Origin: Pirellulaceae bacterium
GTDB lineage: Bacteria; Planctomycetota; Planctomycetia; Pirellulales; Pirellulaceae
Reading direction: 5' to 3'
Length of the DNA: 32,767 bases
Assembly (NCBI GenBank): GCA_028281725.1
Contig: JANQJJ010000533.1
Coordinates: forward strand, 1-32,767
Part shown: piece by piece, positions 7,165 to 18,000 of the stretch
Position numbering within the stretch: position 1 is the first letter of the stretch
Layout: every line of letters begins with the position of its first letter
Program-made: the position numbers and the translations under genes
Notes under the pieces: generated by a model
What the model saw: the letters and a program-made list of their open reading frames with translations, nothing else
Databases searched by the model: none
Told to the model about the DNA's origin: nothing

Positions 7165-10100
7165 ATGACCGGTAACACGCCTTGCTGGCTGCCAGCCAGC
7201 CTACTAGTAACGTTCATGGCCACATCTACCGCGGCGCGTGCGGACGATTGGCCGATGTGGCGATATGATGCTCAGCGTTCGGCAGCGTCGGGCAACAAAT
7301 TGCCCGCCGAACTGCGGCCACTCTGGAAGCGAGAGTTTACGTCGCGCCAACCAGTTTGGGATGACCCGCTGAATCTGGACTTGATGACATACGATCGAGT
7401 TTTTGAACCGATCGTCATGGACGGTCGCCTATACCTTGGGTTCAATGACCGCGACAAGCTACTGGCACTCGATGCGGATACGGGACGGGAGCTTTGGTCG
7501 GTGTATGCCGAGGCTCCCGTGCGGCTGCCGCCAGCCGGATGGAACGGGCGGATCTTTTTTTGTAGCGACGATGGTTTTCTCTACTGTGTCAGCGCAGAAG
7601 ACGGTCGGCTGTTGTGGAAGTTTGGCGGTGCACCAAGTTCCCAACACGCGCTAGGCAACCGGCGCCTCACTTCGGCTTGGCCCGCTCGCGGCGGCCCGGT
7701 TGTTCGCGATGGCAGCGTTTACTTCGCGGCGAGTATCTGGCCTTTCATGGGGACGTTTCTGTACGCCCTAAACGCGGAAACGGGAGAAGTCCAATGGGTC
7801 AACGACAGCACCGGTTCGCAGTATATCAAGCAACCCCATAGCGCACCCTCTTTTGCAGGTGTCGCTCCCCAAGGGGCGCTGGTGGCAACCGAATCGCTGC
7901 TACTGGTTCCAGGCGGTCGCTCGGTCCCCGCAGTGTTTGACCGATCCAATGGCCGCCTCCGATACTTTGAACTCAACGCCGGTGGCAAAGGAACCGGCGG
8001 CTCGTTCGTATCAGCAGACAGTCAGCATTACTACGTGCACACGCGCGAGAAGGGCACGCGGGCTTTTGAGATCGAAAGTGGTACCAAGACGGCGTTTATG
8101 CCCAACCAGCCCGTACTCGCCGACGGGTTGGTCTACGCGGCCGAAGTCGAGGACGAACAGGCTGTCGTCCGCGCCTACGACTCCGATCAAAAAGTGATCT
8201 GGCAAGTCGCAGCCGATGGCCGGGGCGATCTGATCCTGGCTGGCGACAGGTTGGTCGCCGGCGGCGAGGACTCCGTTACCGTGATTCAGTTGCCGACGGA
8301 CGAGATGCCGGCCCACATTGTCCATTCGGTGGAACTCGGCACTGCAGCCGAGCGTTTGATCGTGGCTGACAACAAGCTATTCGTAGTCACACTCGGCGGC
8401 GACGTGTTGGCGTTTGGTGCCGGCAAACCGAGCGGCACCGAGCCCATCGACTCCGCGACCGACGCCGCAGTCGTTGCGGGCCAGGTCGCTTCAGGCGACG
8501 ACCGGCAAGTGATCTCCAGTTTGCTCGCGTCGGCGGATGCCGAAGGTTATGCCTTCTGGTTTGGTTCCGGGGACGACGGGCTGTTGGATGCGCTGGTGGC
8601 AGATTCGCCCTTCACCCAGCTGGCGGTGGTTGATGAGAACGCAGAGCAGATCGATGGGCTGCGTCGCAAGTTGGATGCCGCCGGAAGGTATGGGCGAGTG
8701 ACCGCTCATCAGTCCGGCCCCAGGTCCTTTCAGGCTCCCAAGTACGTCGCCAACATGATTTTTGTCGCCCCAAATCTGGCCAAGCCGGTCCACCAGGCGC
8801 TAATCGCCGAGTTGTATGAATCGGTAAGGCCTTACGGCGGCGTGATGCACCTGCTGGCGAAGGAAGATCGCCGTGGTCTGGCGGAGATGATCAACGGAAT
8901 GAACCTGGAGCAGGCCCGCGTCGAGGTCTTGCCGCACAGCGTAGCCATTCGTCGCGAGGGCGCCCTGCCCGGTTCGGCAGACTGGACGCACCAGTACGGC
9001 AATATTGCCAATACCGTTAAGAGTAACGATCGGCGTGTGAAACTGCCGCTGGGCGTCTTGTGGTTTGGCGGCAGCAGCAATATGGATGTCCTGCCTCGTC
9101 ACGGACACGGGCCACCGGAGCAGGTTGTGGGAGGCCGGCTGTTTATTCAGGGAATGAACTGTCTGAGTGCCCGCGATGTCTACACGGGGCGCGTCCTGTG
9201 GAAACGCGAGTTCCAGGACCTGGGCACATTCGACGTATACTATGACAGCACCTATGAGAATGTACCGCTCAATCCGAAGTACAATCAGGTCCACATTCCT
9301 GGCGCCAACGGCCGTGGAACGAACTATGTGGTCACGGACGAGGCCGTCTACATTGTCGAAGGCAGTGTCTGTCACGCGCTCGATCCAGCAACGGGCCGCA
9401 CAGTGCACCAGTTTCACCTGCCACCGAGCGACTCCGGCGACCAGGAGCAGTGGGGCTATGTGGGGGTCTACCAGGATGTGCTTATCGGCGGTCTTGGGTT
9501 CGCTATGTATCGCGGCCGGAACGATCTTTCGTTCGAATCGGATCAAAGGCTGAAGAGTTCGCGAGCCGGGTTTGGTTCGAAGAGTCTCGATCGCGCTGCC
9601 AGCGCGGCACTGGTCGGCTTTGATAGGCATTCGGGAAAGCAGCTGTGGCAAGTCGAAGCCAAGCATAGCTTCTGGCACAACGGCATCGTGGCCGGTCGGG
9701 AGCAGATCTACTGTTTGGATAAAAACCCGCAGCAGATCGAGGAGGCGATGCGGCGGCGCGGTCGGTCGCGCCCAGACAGCTACCGAATCGTGGCCCTGGA
9801 CTATCGCAGCGGCGAAGTGAATTGGGAAGTCAGCGACGGCATTTTTGGAACGTGGCTCGGGTATTCCGAGGAACATGATCTACTGCTACAGGCCGGCGCC
9901 AAGGCCAGCGATCGTCTCTACGCCGAGGTCGCGCAGGGGATGGCCGTCTACGCGGGAACAGACGGAACACTGCAGTGGAAGAATGAAACGCTCGACTACG
10001 CCGGCCCCTGTATCTTGCACAACGATTTGATTATCACGAACGCCAATTCGTACTCTGAATCGGCTGGAGCCTACTATCTGAAAAGCGGCAAGCCGAAACT

Positions 10101-11508
10101 GGTCAAACATCCGTTAACCGGGAAACTGCAACCGTGGAAGATCACCCGCGCCTACGGCTGCAACAATATCATCGCGAGTGAGAATCTGCTGACGTTTCGA
10201 TCCGGTGCCGCCGGTTTTTTCGATCTACTCACCAACGCCGGCACGGGAAACCTGGGTGGTTTTAAGTCGGGCTGTACATCCAATCTGGTTGTCGCCAATG
10301 GCGTACTCAACGCGCCGGACTATACGAGAACGTGTAGCTGCGCCTACCAGAATCAAACATCGCTCGCTTTGGTTCATATGCCCGAGATCGACGTATGGAG
10401 CGTCAACACCGCCGCGTCCGTCGCGTCGAGTGGGGAGAGAATTCTGGGGCTGGGAGTTAACTTGGGCGCCCCAGGTGACCGCAGAGACCCTGAAGGCTTG
10501 TTGTGGCTGGAACATCCAACTGTCGCAGGTGCATCGCCGCCGGTTTCCATCGAATTGAATCCTGAGGCACGTTTTTTTCAGCATCATTCATCTGCGATGA
10601 AGGAATCGGACCGGCCGTGGGTATTGGCCTCTGGGGTCGAGGGCGTCAGCGACATGCGCGTCAGCTTGCAATTCCAGGAGGAATTCAATCTGAACACGGG
10701 CCTGCCCATCGAGCACGCTGATGACGATGCCGAAGAAAATGAACAGGGCGCCGTCAGCCTGGGCAGTAGCGATCTGGAGTTCGTCGAAGATTCCGGTAGT
10801 CAAATCGTTGGGTTGCGGTTCAACGATATTCAGCTGTCGAGAGGCGCTGTCATTCGCAGCGCGCATATCCAGTTTACTTGCGACGAACCGTCTAGCGATC
10901 CTACATCGTTGATCATCGCGGCGGAAGACTCAGGCAACGCCGAGCGATTTAGCGACAGCAGTCATGACTTGAGCCGGAGATCGCGCACCTCCGCGGAAGT
11001 CGCATGGAAGCCTGAGCCCTGGTCGAAGTCGGGTGAGGCGGGTGCTGCCCAGCGGACGCCCAACCTGGCTCCCTTGTTGCAAGCGGTCGTTGATCGACCC
11101 GACTGGCAGCCCGGCAACTCGCTGGCGATCCTGGTCAGTGGCGCGGGGAAACGTGTCGCGGCAGCTTACAAAGGCAGCAGCGAGGCCCCAAGGCTGATCG
11201 TGGATGCGGAGCAACCCCAGCCCAACAAAACGGCAGTGACTCGGCCGGTCAATCGTTACGATGTTCGATTGTACTTCGGCGCGCCCCGCCAAGGTCCGGC
11301 GGGCGTTCGCGTCTTTGATGTCTATCTCCAAGACGAGTGTGTGGTCCAAGACGTGACGCTCAACTCGGCGGGAGACAGCGGGCAAACGCACTGTGTTCAC
11401 CTGTTAGAGAACATTCCTCTGGCTGATGAACTACATCTCCGTTTCGTTCCCAAGCAGGGCTTGCCCATCCTTTCCGGCGTCGAAATTGTGCAGCGCGGCG
11501 ATCCGTAG
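7165..11508 (+). CDS. Exported PQQ-type beta-propeller protein with embedded methyltransferase-like domain
   Basis: I chose the ATG at 7165 because it opens a good signal peptide (LLVTFMATSTAARA, cleavage near residue 27), giving 1447 residues. The open frame extends back to 6910 but reads as non-coding there. Residues about 28-430 form PQQ-like propeller blades (ALDADTGRELW, CVSAEDGRLLW, ALNAETGEVQW). About 446-598 resemble a class I SAM-methyltransferase fold: FWFGSGDDG for the nucleotide loop, then LAVVDENAEQIDGLRRKLD. A second set of propeller blades runs to about 1150 (DVYTGRVLWKREF, ALDPATGRTVHQF). A CBM96/DNRLRE-like beta domain follows (IRSAHIQFTCDE), then a malectin-like domain at the C-terminus (YDVRLYFGAP, GVEIV). 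It is probably periplasmic or surface-bound and may bind carbohydrate or a redox cofactor. No enzyme activity can be assigned. The ribosome binding site is weak. Confidence 0.75.
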   Translation: MTGNTPCWLPASLLVTFMATSTAARADDWPMWRYDAQRSAASGNKLPAELRPLWKREFTSRQPVWDDPLNLDLMTYDRVFEPIVMDGRLYLGFNDRDKLLALDADTGRELWSVYAEAPVRLPPAGWNGRIFFCSDDGFLYCVSAEDGRLLWKFGGAPSSQHALGNRRLTSAWPARGGPVVRDGSVYFAASIWPFMGTFLYALNAETGEVQWVNDSTGSQYIKQPHSAPSFAGVAPQGALVATESLLLVPGGRSVPAVFDRSNGRLRYFELNAGGKGTGGSFVSADSQHYYVHTREKGTRAFEIESGTKTAFMPNQPVLADGLVYAAEVEDEQAVVRAYDSDQKVIWQVAADGRGDLILAGDRLVAGGEDSVTVIQLPTDEMPAHIVHSVELGTAAERLIVADNKLFVVTLGGDVLAFGAGKPSGTEPIDSATDAAVVAGQVASGDDRQVISSLLASADAEGYAFWFGSGDDGLLDALVADSPFTQLAVVDENAEQIDGLRRKLDAAGRYGRVTAHQSGPRSFQAPKYVANMIFVAPNLAKPVHQALIAELYESVRPYGGVMHLLAKEDRRGLAEMINGMNLEQARVEVLPHSVAIRREGALPGSADWTHQYGNIANTVKSNDRRVKLPLGVLWFGGSSNMDVLPRHGHGPPEQVVGGRLFIQGMNCLSARDVYTGRVLWKREFQDLGTFDVYYDSTYENVPLNPKYNQVHIPGANGRGTNYVVTDEAVYIVEGSVCHALDPATGRTVHQFHLPPSDSGDQEQWGYVGVYQDVLIGGLGFAMYRGRNDLSFESDQRLKSSRAGFGSKSLDRAASAALVGFDRHSGKQLWQVEAKHSFWHNGIVAGREQIYCLDKNPQQIEEAMRRRGRSRPDSYRIVALDYRSGEVNWEVSDGIFGTWLGYSEEHDLLLQAGAKASDRLYAEVAQGMAVYAGTDGTLQWKNETLDYAGPCILHNDLIITNANSYSESAGAYYLKSGKPKLVKHPLTGKLQPWKITRAYGCNNIIASENLLTFRSGAAGFFDLLTNAGTGNLGGFKSGCTSNLVVANGVLNAPDYTRTCSCAYQNQTSLALVHMPEIDVWSVNTAASVASSGERILGLGVNLGAPGDRRDPEGLLWLEHPTVAGASPPVSIELNPEARFFQHHSSAMKESDRPWVLASGVEGVSDMRVSLQFQEEFNLNTGLPIEHADDDAEENEQGAVSLGSSDLEFVEDSGSQIVGLRFNDIQLSRGAVIRSAHIQFTCDEPSSDPTSLIIAAEDSGNAERFSDSSHDLSRRSRTSAEVAWKPEPWSKSGEAGAAQRTPNLAPLLQAVVDRPDWQPGNSLAILVSGAGKRVAAAYKGSSEAPRLIVDAEQPQPNKTAVTRPVNRYDVRLYFGAPRQGPAGVRVFDVYLQDECVVQDVTLNSAGDSGQTHCVHLLENIPLADELHLRFVPKQGLPILSGVEIVQRGDP

Positions 11509-11616
11509 TCGGGATGGTTCCTCTAGAATGCCTGATCGCTGGTGGCTGTAGACGGGATTGCTGGTCGTACGGTCGAGATTGCTCAATCGAGACCACGAGA
11601 AGGAAGCGGAACAAGA

Positions 11617-12288
11617 ATGCTCAGCAACACGTTCGCCGCAGGACCGACACCGGACACGGTCCGCACCGCCGACGGCAAGATCCTGACGGCGCCCCAAGGA
11701 TGGGCGCTACTGCCGCCTGGCGATGCGGCGCTGACCCGTCGAGTAAAACTGGCCGGCGATCACTGGATTGTGCAGGAGAAAAAGGGGAGGAGGGTTTTTT
11801 CGAAAGGCATCTGGGCACCAGCGACGACGATTGATCGGATTCGAACAGAGCTTGGTGCCGAGCGAGCGACTGAAGCGTATGCCAAGCGCCAGCAGGCGGA
11901 CAAGAGGAGACGGGATCGGGCTCAAGCCGAGTACGTCGAGGGATTCTTCGGTGCCGTGTTGGCATTCCTCGATTTCCATCCTAGGCACGCTGACCTGGCT
12001 CAGCGACTGGCGCGTGCCGTGACCGAGCATGCGACGCCCGTTGGAAGGGGTACCGTGGCTCGAACCAAGAGAATTCCTGTGGAGCAGCGAGCCGAAGCTG
12101 CCGTCATCGCTTGGATGCGCCACCAGACGACTGCCTACGATTCCATGACCATCCCACGAGTGCGAGGCCGACGGCGCGAGGTGCGACGCCTGCTGGCACG
12201 GCGTTCCCATGAACTGCTCAGTCGATATCGGCAGGGCGAATCGGCGCAGGCAGCTTGCCACCTTCAGCGAGCTTTAAAGAGAATCTAA
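11617..12288 (+). CDS. DUF2293 domain-containing protein
   Basis: This protein has 223 residues. The ATG at 11617 is chosen over the upstream in-frame start at 11542 because AGGAAGCGGA sits just before it and the extra residues look non-coding. Residues about 112-195 match the DUF2293 pattern: VLAFLDFHPRHADLA, then HATPVGRGTVARTKRIPVE and AVIAWMRHQTTAYDSM, ending in an arginine-rich helix. The first 70 residues form a separate small domain, followed by a basic helical linker (about 85-105). The high positive charge suggests nucleic-acid binding, but the family has no established function that I can name. It follows the PQQ gene by 108 bases on the same strand and converges with the EF-G gene 30 bases away. 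Confidence 0.8.
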   Translation: MLSNTFAAGPTPDTVRTADGKILTAPQGWALLPPGDAALTRRVKLAGDHWIVQEKKGRRVFSKGIWAPATTIDRIRTELGAERATEAYAKRQQADKRRRDRAQAEYVEGFFGAVLAFLDFHPRHADLAQRLARAVTEHATPVGRGTVARTKRIPVEQRAEAAVIAWMRHQTTAYDSMTIPRVRGRRREVRRLLARRSHELLSRYRQGESAQAACHLQRALKRI

Positions 12289-12318
12289 TGCGAGCCGCCG
12301 GCGGCCGAATGGACAGGC

Positions 12319-14436
12319 CTACTTGGCGCCGGCCAGTTCCTTCTTCCTCCGCGAGGCGATAATCTCTTCCTGAACATGGCTGGGACACTTGCGATAAGTC
12401 AACAGTTCCATGGTAAAGGTGCCCTGCCCCTTGGTTTGGCTACGAAGATCGGTCGCGTATCCAAAGGTTTCTGCCAAAGGAACTTCAGCAATGATGTACG
12501 AAACACCTTCGCGGATATCGGTTGAGCCAATCAAGCCGCGACGACGAATGACGTCCCCGACGACGTCGCCCTGGTATTCCTCCGGACACTCCAATTCGAC
12601 TTTCATGATCGGTTCGAGCAAAGCCGGCTTCGACTTCTGCATTGTCTCGCGGAAGCACCCCTGGGCGGCGATGTAGAACGATCGCTCGGACGAGTCCACA
12701 TCGTGGTAGCTTCCATCACGCAAATCGATGCGTACGCCGACTACCGGGTACTCGGCGAGAGGCCCCTTCTCCAGCGAGTCCCGAATTCCCTTCTCTACCG
12801 GAGGAATGAACTGTTTGGGAATGCGCCCACCGACGATATGCTCTTCGAACTCGAACAGCGTTTCGCCCTCGGTATCGATCGGCGTCAGTTCACCGACGAT
12901 GTGTGCGAATTGCCCGGAACCACCGGTTTGCTTCTTGTGCTTGTAGTTGAATTCAACCTTTTCACCCGGCGCTTCACGGTAGCTAACCTTAGGCGCGCCA
13001 ACTTCGATATCGACCTTGTATTCGCGACGAATACGTTCGATGTAGATATCCAGGTGCAATTCGCCCATACCGCAGATGATCGTCTCACTCGTCTCCTCGT
13101 CGTTATAGACTTGGAACGTTGGGTCCTCCTTGCGGAAACGCTGGAGAGCTTTGCTCATCTTGTCGCCATCGGCGCGGCTCGCTGGTTGCACGGCGATCTT
13201 GATCACAGGCTCCGGCACATACATGCTTTCTAGCGTGCAATAGTCACGTTCGGCCGCGTATGTTTCACCGCTGGCACAATCGATGCCCATGATCGCGACA
13301 ATGTCACCCGCTTCGGCGGAATCAATTTCTTCGCGGTCATCGGCGTGCATCCGCACAATGCGACTGAAACGTTCTTTGCGGCCGGTACGTTGATTAATGT
13401 ACATCTCGCCTTTGTTGATCTTACCTTGGTAAATCCGCATGAACGTCAGTTGGCCGTACGGATCTTCGACGATCTTGAACGCCATGCCGACAAAGGGTTC
13501 GTTCGGATCAGGCTTGAGTACCATTTTCTGCGTCTCGTCATTTACTTGACGAGCACTGATTTCGCGTTCCAGCGGGCTGGGCAGGTACCGCGATACCGCG
13601 TCGAGTAACGGCTGAACGCCTTTATTCTTAAAAGCGGAACCGACATAGACCGGGGTCATGCCCTGGTTCTGCACGGCGTCTTTGGTGACCTTGTGAATCA
13701 GATCCTCGGGGACATCCTCTTCGCTGAGCAACAATTCCATCATCTCATCGTTGTACATCGAGAGACTCTCGAGCATCATATGACGATACTCTTTGGCTTC
13801 GTCGAGCATGTCGGCGGGAATGTCTCCCTCTTCGACGACTTCGCCCTGCTCACCGGTAAAGCTCAGCGCCTTCATGGTGACTAGATCGATGCAACCGGCG
13901 AAGGTCTCGCCGGCACCGATTGGCAATTGCATCATCACGGCATCCGCGTTGAGCTTATCCCGCATCATCTGAACAACGTTCTTGGCATCGGCGCCGGTTC
14001 GGTCCATCTTGTTGATGAAGGCCAGGCGTGGAATGTTGTAACGTCGCATCTGACGGTCCACTGTCAGCGACTGGCTTTGCACGCCACCAACGGCACATAG
14101 TACCAACACCGCGCCGTCGAGTACTCGCAGGCTGCGTTCGACCTCGATCGTGAAGTCCACGTGGCCGGGTGTGTCGATCAAGTTGATGTAGTGTGGTTCC
14201 TGGATGTGTTGATTGCCTTCACCACCCCAGGAAACGCTGGTCGCGGCGCTGGTAATCGTAATACCGCGCTCTTGCTCCAATTCCATGTGGTCCATGGTCG
14301 CGCCATCACCGCCTCCCTTCACCTCTTCGATCTTGTGAATTCGCCCGGTGTAGAACAGGATTCGTTCGCTCAACGTTGTTTTGCCAGAGTCAATATGAGC
14401 GCTGATACCGATGTTGCGTACTTTTGCAAGTTCCAT
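12319..14436 (-). CDS. fusA: Translation elongation factor G (spd/mitochondrial EF-G1-like)
   Basis: This is the GTPase that moves tRNA and mRNA through the ribosome after each peptide bond. At 705 residues it is the normal full length. Visible are the P-loop AHIDSGKT (13-20), switch RGIT (57-60), DTPGH (88-92), NKMD (142-145) and the GSAF motif of domain I, then domains II to V including ISARQVNDE and a conserved C-terminal GRIPKQFIPPVEKG region. The Ser in AHIDSGKT, and LSERILFYTGRIHKI after it, match the mitochondrial EF-G1 and spirochaete/planctomycete (spd) EF-G1 branch better than the common AHIDAGKTT form. It stands alone, not in a str operon with rpsL, rpsG and tuf. The ATG at 14436 has AGGTG six bases upstream. 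More than one EF-G is usual in this phylum. Confidence 0.95.
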   Translation of the reverse strand: MELAKVRNIGISAHIDSGKTTLSERILFYTGRIHKIEEVKGGGDGATMDHMELEQERGITITSAATSVSWGGEGNQHIQEPHYINLIDTPGHVDFTIEVERSLRVLDGAVLVLCAVGGVQSQSLTVDRQMRRYNIPRLAFINKMDRTGADAKNVVQMMRDKLNADAVMMQLPIGAGETFAGCIDLVTMKALSFTGEQGEVVEEGDIPADMLDEAKEYRHMMLESLSMYNDEMMELLLSEEDVPEDLIHKVTKDAVQNQGMTPVYVGSAFKNKGVQPLLDAVSRYLPSPLEREISARQVNDETQKMVLKPDPNEPFVGMAFKIVEDPYGQLTFMRIYQGKINKGEMYINQRTGRKERFSRIVRMHADDREEIDSAEAGDIVAIMGIDCASGETYAAERDYCTLESMYVPEPVIKIAVQPASRADGDKMSKALQRFRKEDPTFQVYNDEETSETIICGMGELHLDIYIERIRREYKVDIEVGAPKVSYREAPGEKVEFNYKHKKQTGGSGQFAHIVGELTPIDTEGETLFEFEEHIVGGRIPKQFIPPVEKGIRDSLEKGPLAEYPVVGVRIDLRDGSYHDVDSSERSFYIAAQGCFRETMQKSKPALLEPIMKVELECPEEYQGDVVGDVIRRRGLIGSTDIREGVSYIIAEVPLAETFGYATDLRSQTKGQGTFTMELLTYRKCPSHVQEEIIASRRKKELAGAK

Positions 14437-15034
14437 AATTCACCTGAGAGAAACCAAACCGTTACCGAGAGTTAGAATCGCCACAGCACGGGTGGCAAGA
14501 ACCGAGGGAAACCAATATGATTCCCGACCAACGGGAAAACCCTGTGTAAAATCATCCATTTCTAAATTCTGAGGCTGGAGCCGCCCAGCCTGTTATCTAC
14601 CGCCCACGACCGGGGGTGACGCGTGCCTACACCCTATTATTCCGCCTAGTCGACACCCATCGCCCAGCTGGCAAATTTTCTGTCAGTCCGATCGGGCTCA
14701 TATCTTACTAGTTCCCCTGAAGCAGGAAAGGCCAAAATCTGGTCCTAATAGGCCGTTTTGGCACAGGAATTGTTGAAGGTGGGCTCTCTGGTCGCGGTGC
14801 TTGTGGAGTGGACACGTGGTGAAATAGGGGCAAACGCAAAGGCCAAAAGCTCTAGAGCGCCAATTCTCCGCCAGGCAGTGCCAGCCACACGGGCCGAGGT
14901 GCGTATCCAATCAACAAAATCGTTGCTCAATCGAGCGCGGACGACGCGCCACTGAGCCCTCTAGAGTAAGACAAGCTGGGCACGCCAGAGGCTCGGCATT
15001 GCCTTAATGAAACCTGAACAATCGCCGACGCTGC
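14437..15034. other. 598-base gap upstream of fusA
   Basis: The gap holds the fusA upstream region and the 3' flank of the minus-strand pilus cluster. I see no gene and no clear promoter. Two inverted repeats are present: a perfect GGCTGG/CCAGCC hairpin at 14573-14590, and an imperfect GAGCCCTCT/AGAGGCTC pair at 14954-14994 about 40 bases past the GspK-like gene. Neither has a T-run on the minus strand, so a terminator is not supported. Confidence 0.5.
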
Positions 15035-18000
15035 TTACTCAATAATCCGCCGGACGATGATGCAATCGTCCGTGTTGAGATCTTGCCCTGTTTGATAAGC
15101 CACAGGAATCGAGCGATCAACCACGTAGAAACCTCGGTGCCGCTGCACGCCGCCTTCATCCTCTCCATACTCTCGCCCAATTCCGGTCGCCGCATTGAAC
15201 TCGAAGAAGCCAATCGTGACTCGAATGGAAAACACGTTGGAGCGTGTGGTCGTCAAATTCGCCAAGCGAGTAATCGGAAGATATTCAACGAACGGTTGCT
15301 TAACAGGCATGGGATTCGTAGCAGGTGCGAACAGGGGTGTGGTTCCACCCGGCGCGACTCGCATCAGAGTCACGTTGGCAGGATTGGTGCTTGCCGTAGC
15401 ATCCAACACGGAATCTCGCGTGGTAGGTACCATCCCGACGTCGAACACCGACTTGAAGACCCCCGCAAATTGGGTTGGAAATCTCGCGTCCAGGTTCACA
15501 TTCCTGGGATTGGGAATAAACCCTTCACCGGGACTGCCCGCTGGAACCGGCTTAGGGTAACCACAACGACTGCCCAGCAGAGCTGTCCAATAGGGTGGCG
15601 TTGTCGATGTATCTCTGGTGCCTGGCGTCATCGCATTCCACATGATGCCCTGCCATACGTCCGGTTCCGAAACATCGTTGATATTGACACGTCCCGGTTC
15701 CACAAATCGCGAAATGCGGTTGTAGGGAGCCCGCAGAGTACCGAAGACTTGGTTGATTGCATCTTGAAGGTCATTGCCTCCAGTTACAAAATCAATATCT
15801 CCCGGAGAGACAAAATCCTCCGCGTCCGACCAGGGGGAGGGCGTTTCGGTCAGCTCGAACAACATGGCCGCAGACGTTTCGCCAGTCGGACTGGCCATGG
15901 CCTGGAAAAAGTTCGGCAGGTGGGTAAATTCGCTCGGTCGATCTTCTGAGGAATACAGATCGGATGGCGTTCCTGTTGCCGGGGCGGAGAATTCCTGCAT
16001 CAGCTGGCCAGGTGCCGAAAGAGGAACGGACATCAATTCGTAGGGATTCGCAAACGGTCGATCTGCCCAAAACAGTGCCGCAGGCATCGTCGAAGGTACC
16101 CCAACGTAGTTGGTCACGACGGTGGTACCGCCAGATTCACCCATCAATTCAAACGTCGAGTTGAGATACCCCAACGTGACAAAGTGATTGGTTCCATTCG
16201 TTGGCCGCGGAACAAGCGGCGTAGGTGGATTCACCGTCGTATCGGCCTGATCGGTCGGCAACTCGCGATCGAAGAAGACACCCGTTGCACCAGACGCAGG
16301 GGTATTTTGCAGAGTCGTGGTGGCGTAGGAGAGAAACGTCCTGGGGCCACCTGCTGCAAAACCGCCGTTGCTGACATCGGACATATTTCCAGCCTTTTGC
16401 CGGCTAACAAATCTCACGTTGCTGCCGGCCACCGATTCTTCACCGGAAAAAACAGTCAGGTCGATTGGGATCCAATCGATCGTGATGTAGGGATTAAACG
16501 CAGCATGCCAAGGTCGTTCCGGATCAGCGAGTCGCTGCAGGAATGCGGTGCACCAATCTTCCTGAGTGCCAGGATTGGGAATACCAAGTTGATGTCCCAA
16601 TGCCCAGTGTCCGGCCCCCGTGCCCAAGGGATACTTCGAACCGGCCTGACCATCAAATGGAGTATCCGGCAGATCGATCGCCGTGCCATTACCGCCAAAG
16701 TCGTAATACGCGTCGGCAGGCATATTGGCGAACCCCGGAGCATTGTTGTCCGGGTCGGCCATCGTATCCGCACTGTCCAGGACTTCACGTGGCGCCAGGT
16801 AGTAGTTATGAGCATGGGGCGCTGAAACATTCAAACCAATGGCATCAGGAATCGTCAAACCAGCTGGGGCAACCCAGTTGGGATCGGTGGCTGGATCCGT
16901 GGCCGCAATCATCGAGACGCAATCGCGCGTGATGGCTTGCCCACTCGCGTCCTGACGCCTATTAACAATGAGATTGTTGTTCGAATCAAAAAACGTCGCC
17001 CAGTTCGAATAGGCGGCCGGTGTGGTATTGCTTGGTGTCGTCACCGCATCTTCGAGTACGATTCGATGATGATTGGGGCGATGATTGGTCAAACCGGGGC
17101 CAAGATCGCGAGAGCCAAAATAGGTCGTCTGCCGCGGCCCCACCACCAAATACTGGCCACCATGCAGCAGCATGTTGCCACCGCTACGGTTGGTAAACAC
17201 GTGCCCTGGCATCTGAGCATCCGTGATACTCGCCGGCATGTCCGGAATGGTGGCTCTGTTGATCGTGATCGCTCCAGGCTGAGTGAACAATACGACTCGG
17301 TCAATTTCGTAGGGTGCCGCTCCGGCCGGATTATGAAAATCCCAGCCCAAGCCGTTCAGATCCTGGTTGCGAGAGATCTGGTAGGTGGTATTCACCCGAG
17401 TTGCAGCCTGTGCCGGGTCCTGCAAGCCGAGCGGCGTATTGGGGCCCGTCGGATGTGGCTGAGAAATCGCAATGCGATAAACTGGAAAATTATTCCCATT
17501 CGCGTCCGCGGGGGTCAGGGCACTCAGATTCAGTACCTTGTCACCACCAGTTGTTCCATAAAGACTCGACGATACGCCTGGAGCGGTAGAATCGTTTGTC
17601 GATGCGGTCGTTCTCAGGCACAGCAACTCGAAGAAACCGGAACCTTCGGGAATTCGGTATTGATCATAGTCGTCGTCTCGATTCGGCGCTGTACCGGTCG
17701 TCAGATGCTGGCCATCTCCACCGCCACCATTCTGCGTGTCTTTGACTCGCAAGTCATGGGTGAAAAGCGACTCCGTCAGTACGACGTCTTGCTGCTCGTT
17801 TCCCCAGACGACTTCTCCCTTGGCAATTTCGGGCTCCCAATACACCGTGGATTCGATGGCGAATGGATCGGGATCATACGGGAAGCGGGTCATTGCCGAA
17901 TCCGCGTCACGAAAATCAACAACATTCACCGCCCACTGCGCGATGATTCGCGCTCGATCATTACCGGTGATCGAGTTCGTGGTCGGACGATTCGACGGAT

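Noticed and set aside
12294-12305. Palindrome GCCGCCGGCGGC between the DUF2293 gene and fusA
   Set aside because: It has no loop and no T-run, and such GC palindromes are common by chance at this composition, so a shared terminator is not supported.
14731-14762. GCCAAAA / TTTTGGC inverted repeat
   Set aside because: Seven-base arms with an 18-base loop in a gap without other signals; no gene ends close by, so a terminator or regulatory role cannot be argued.
14698-14910. 70-residue minus-strand frame in the fusA upstream gap
   Set aside because: No ribosome binding site, no recognisable family, odd Cys/His-rich composition; reads as chance.
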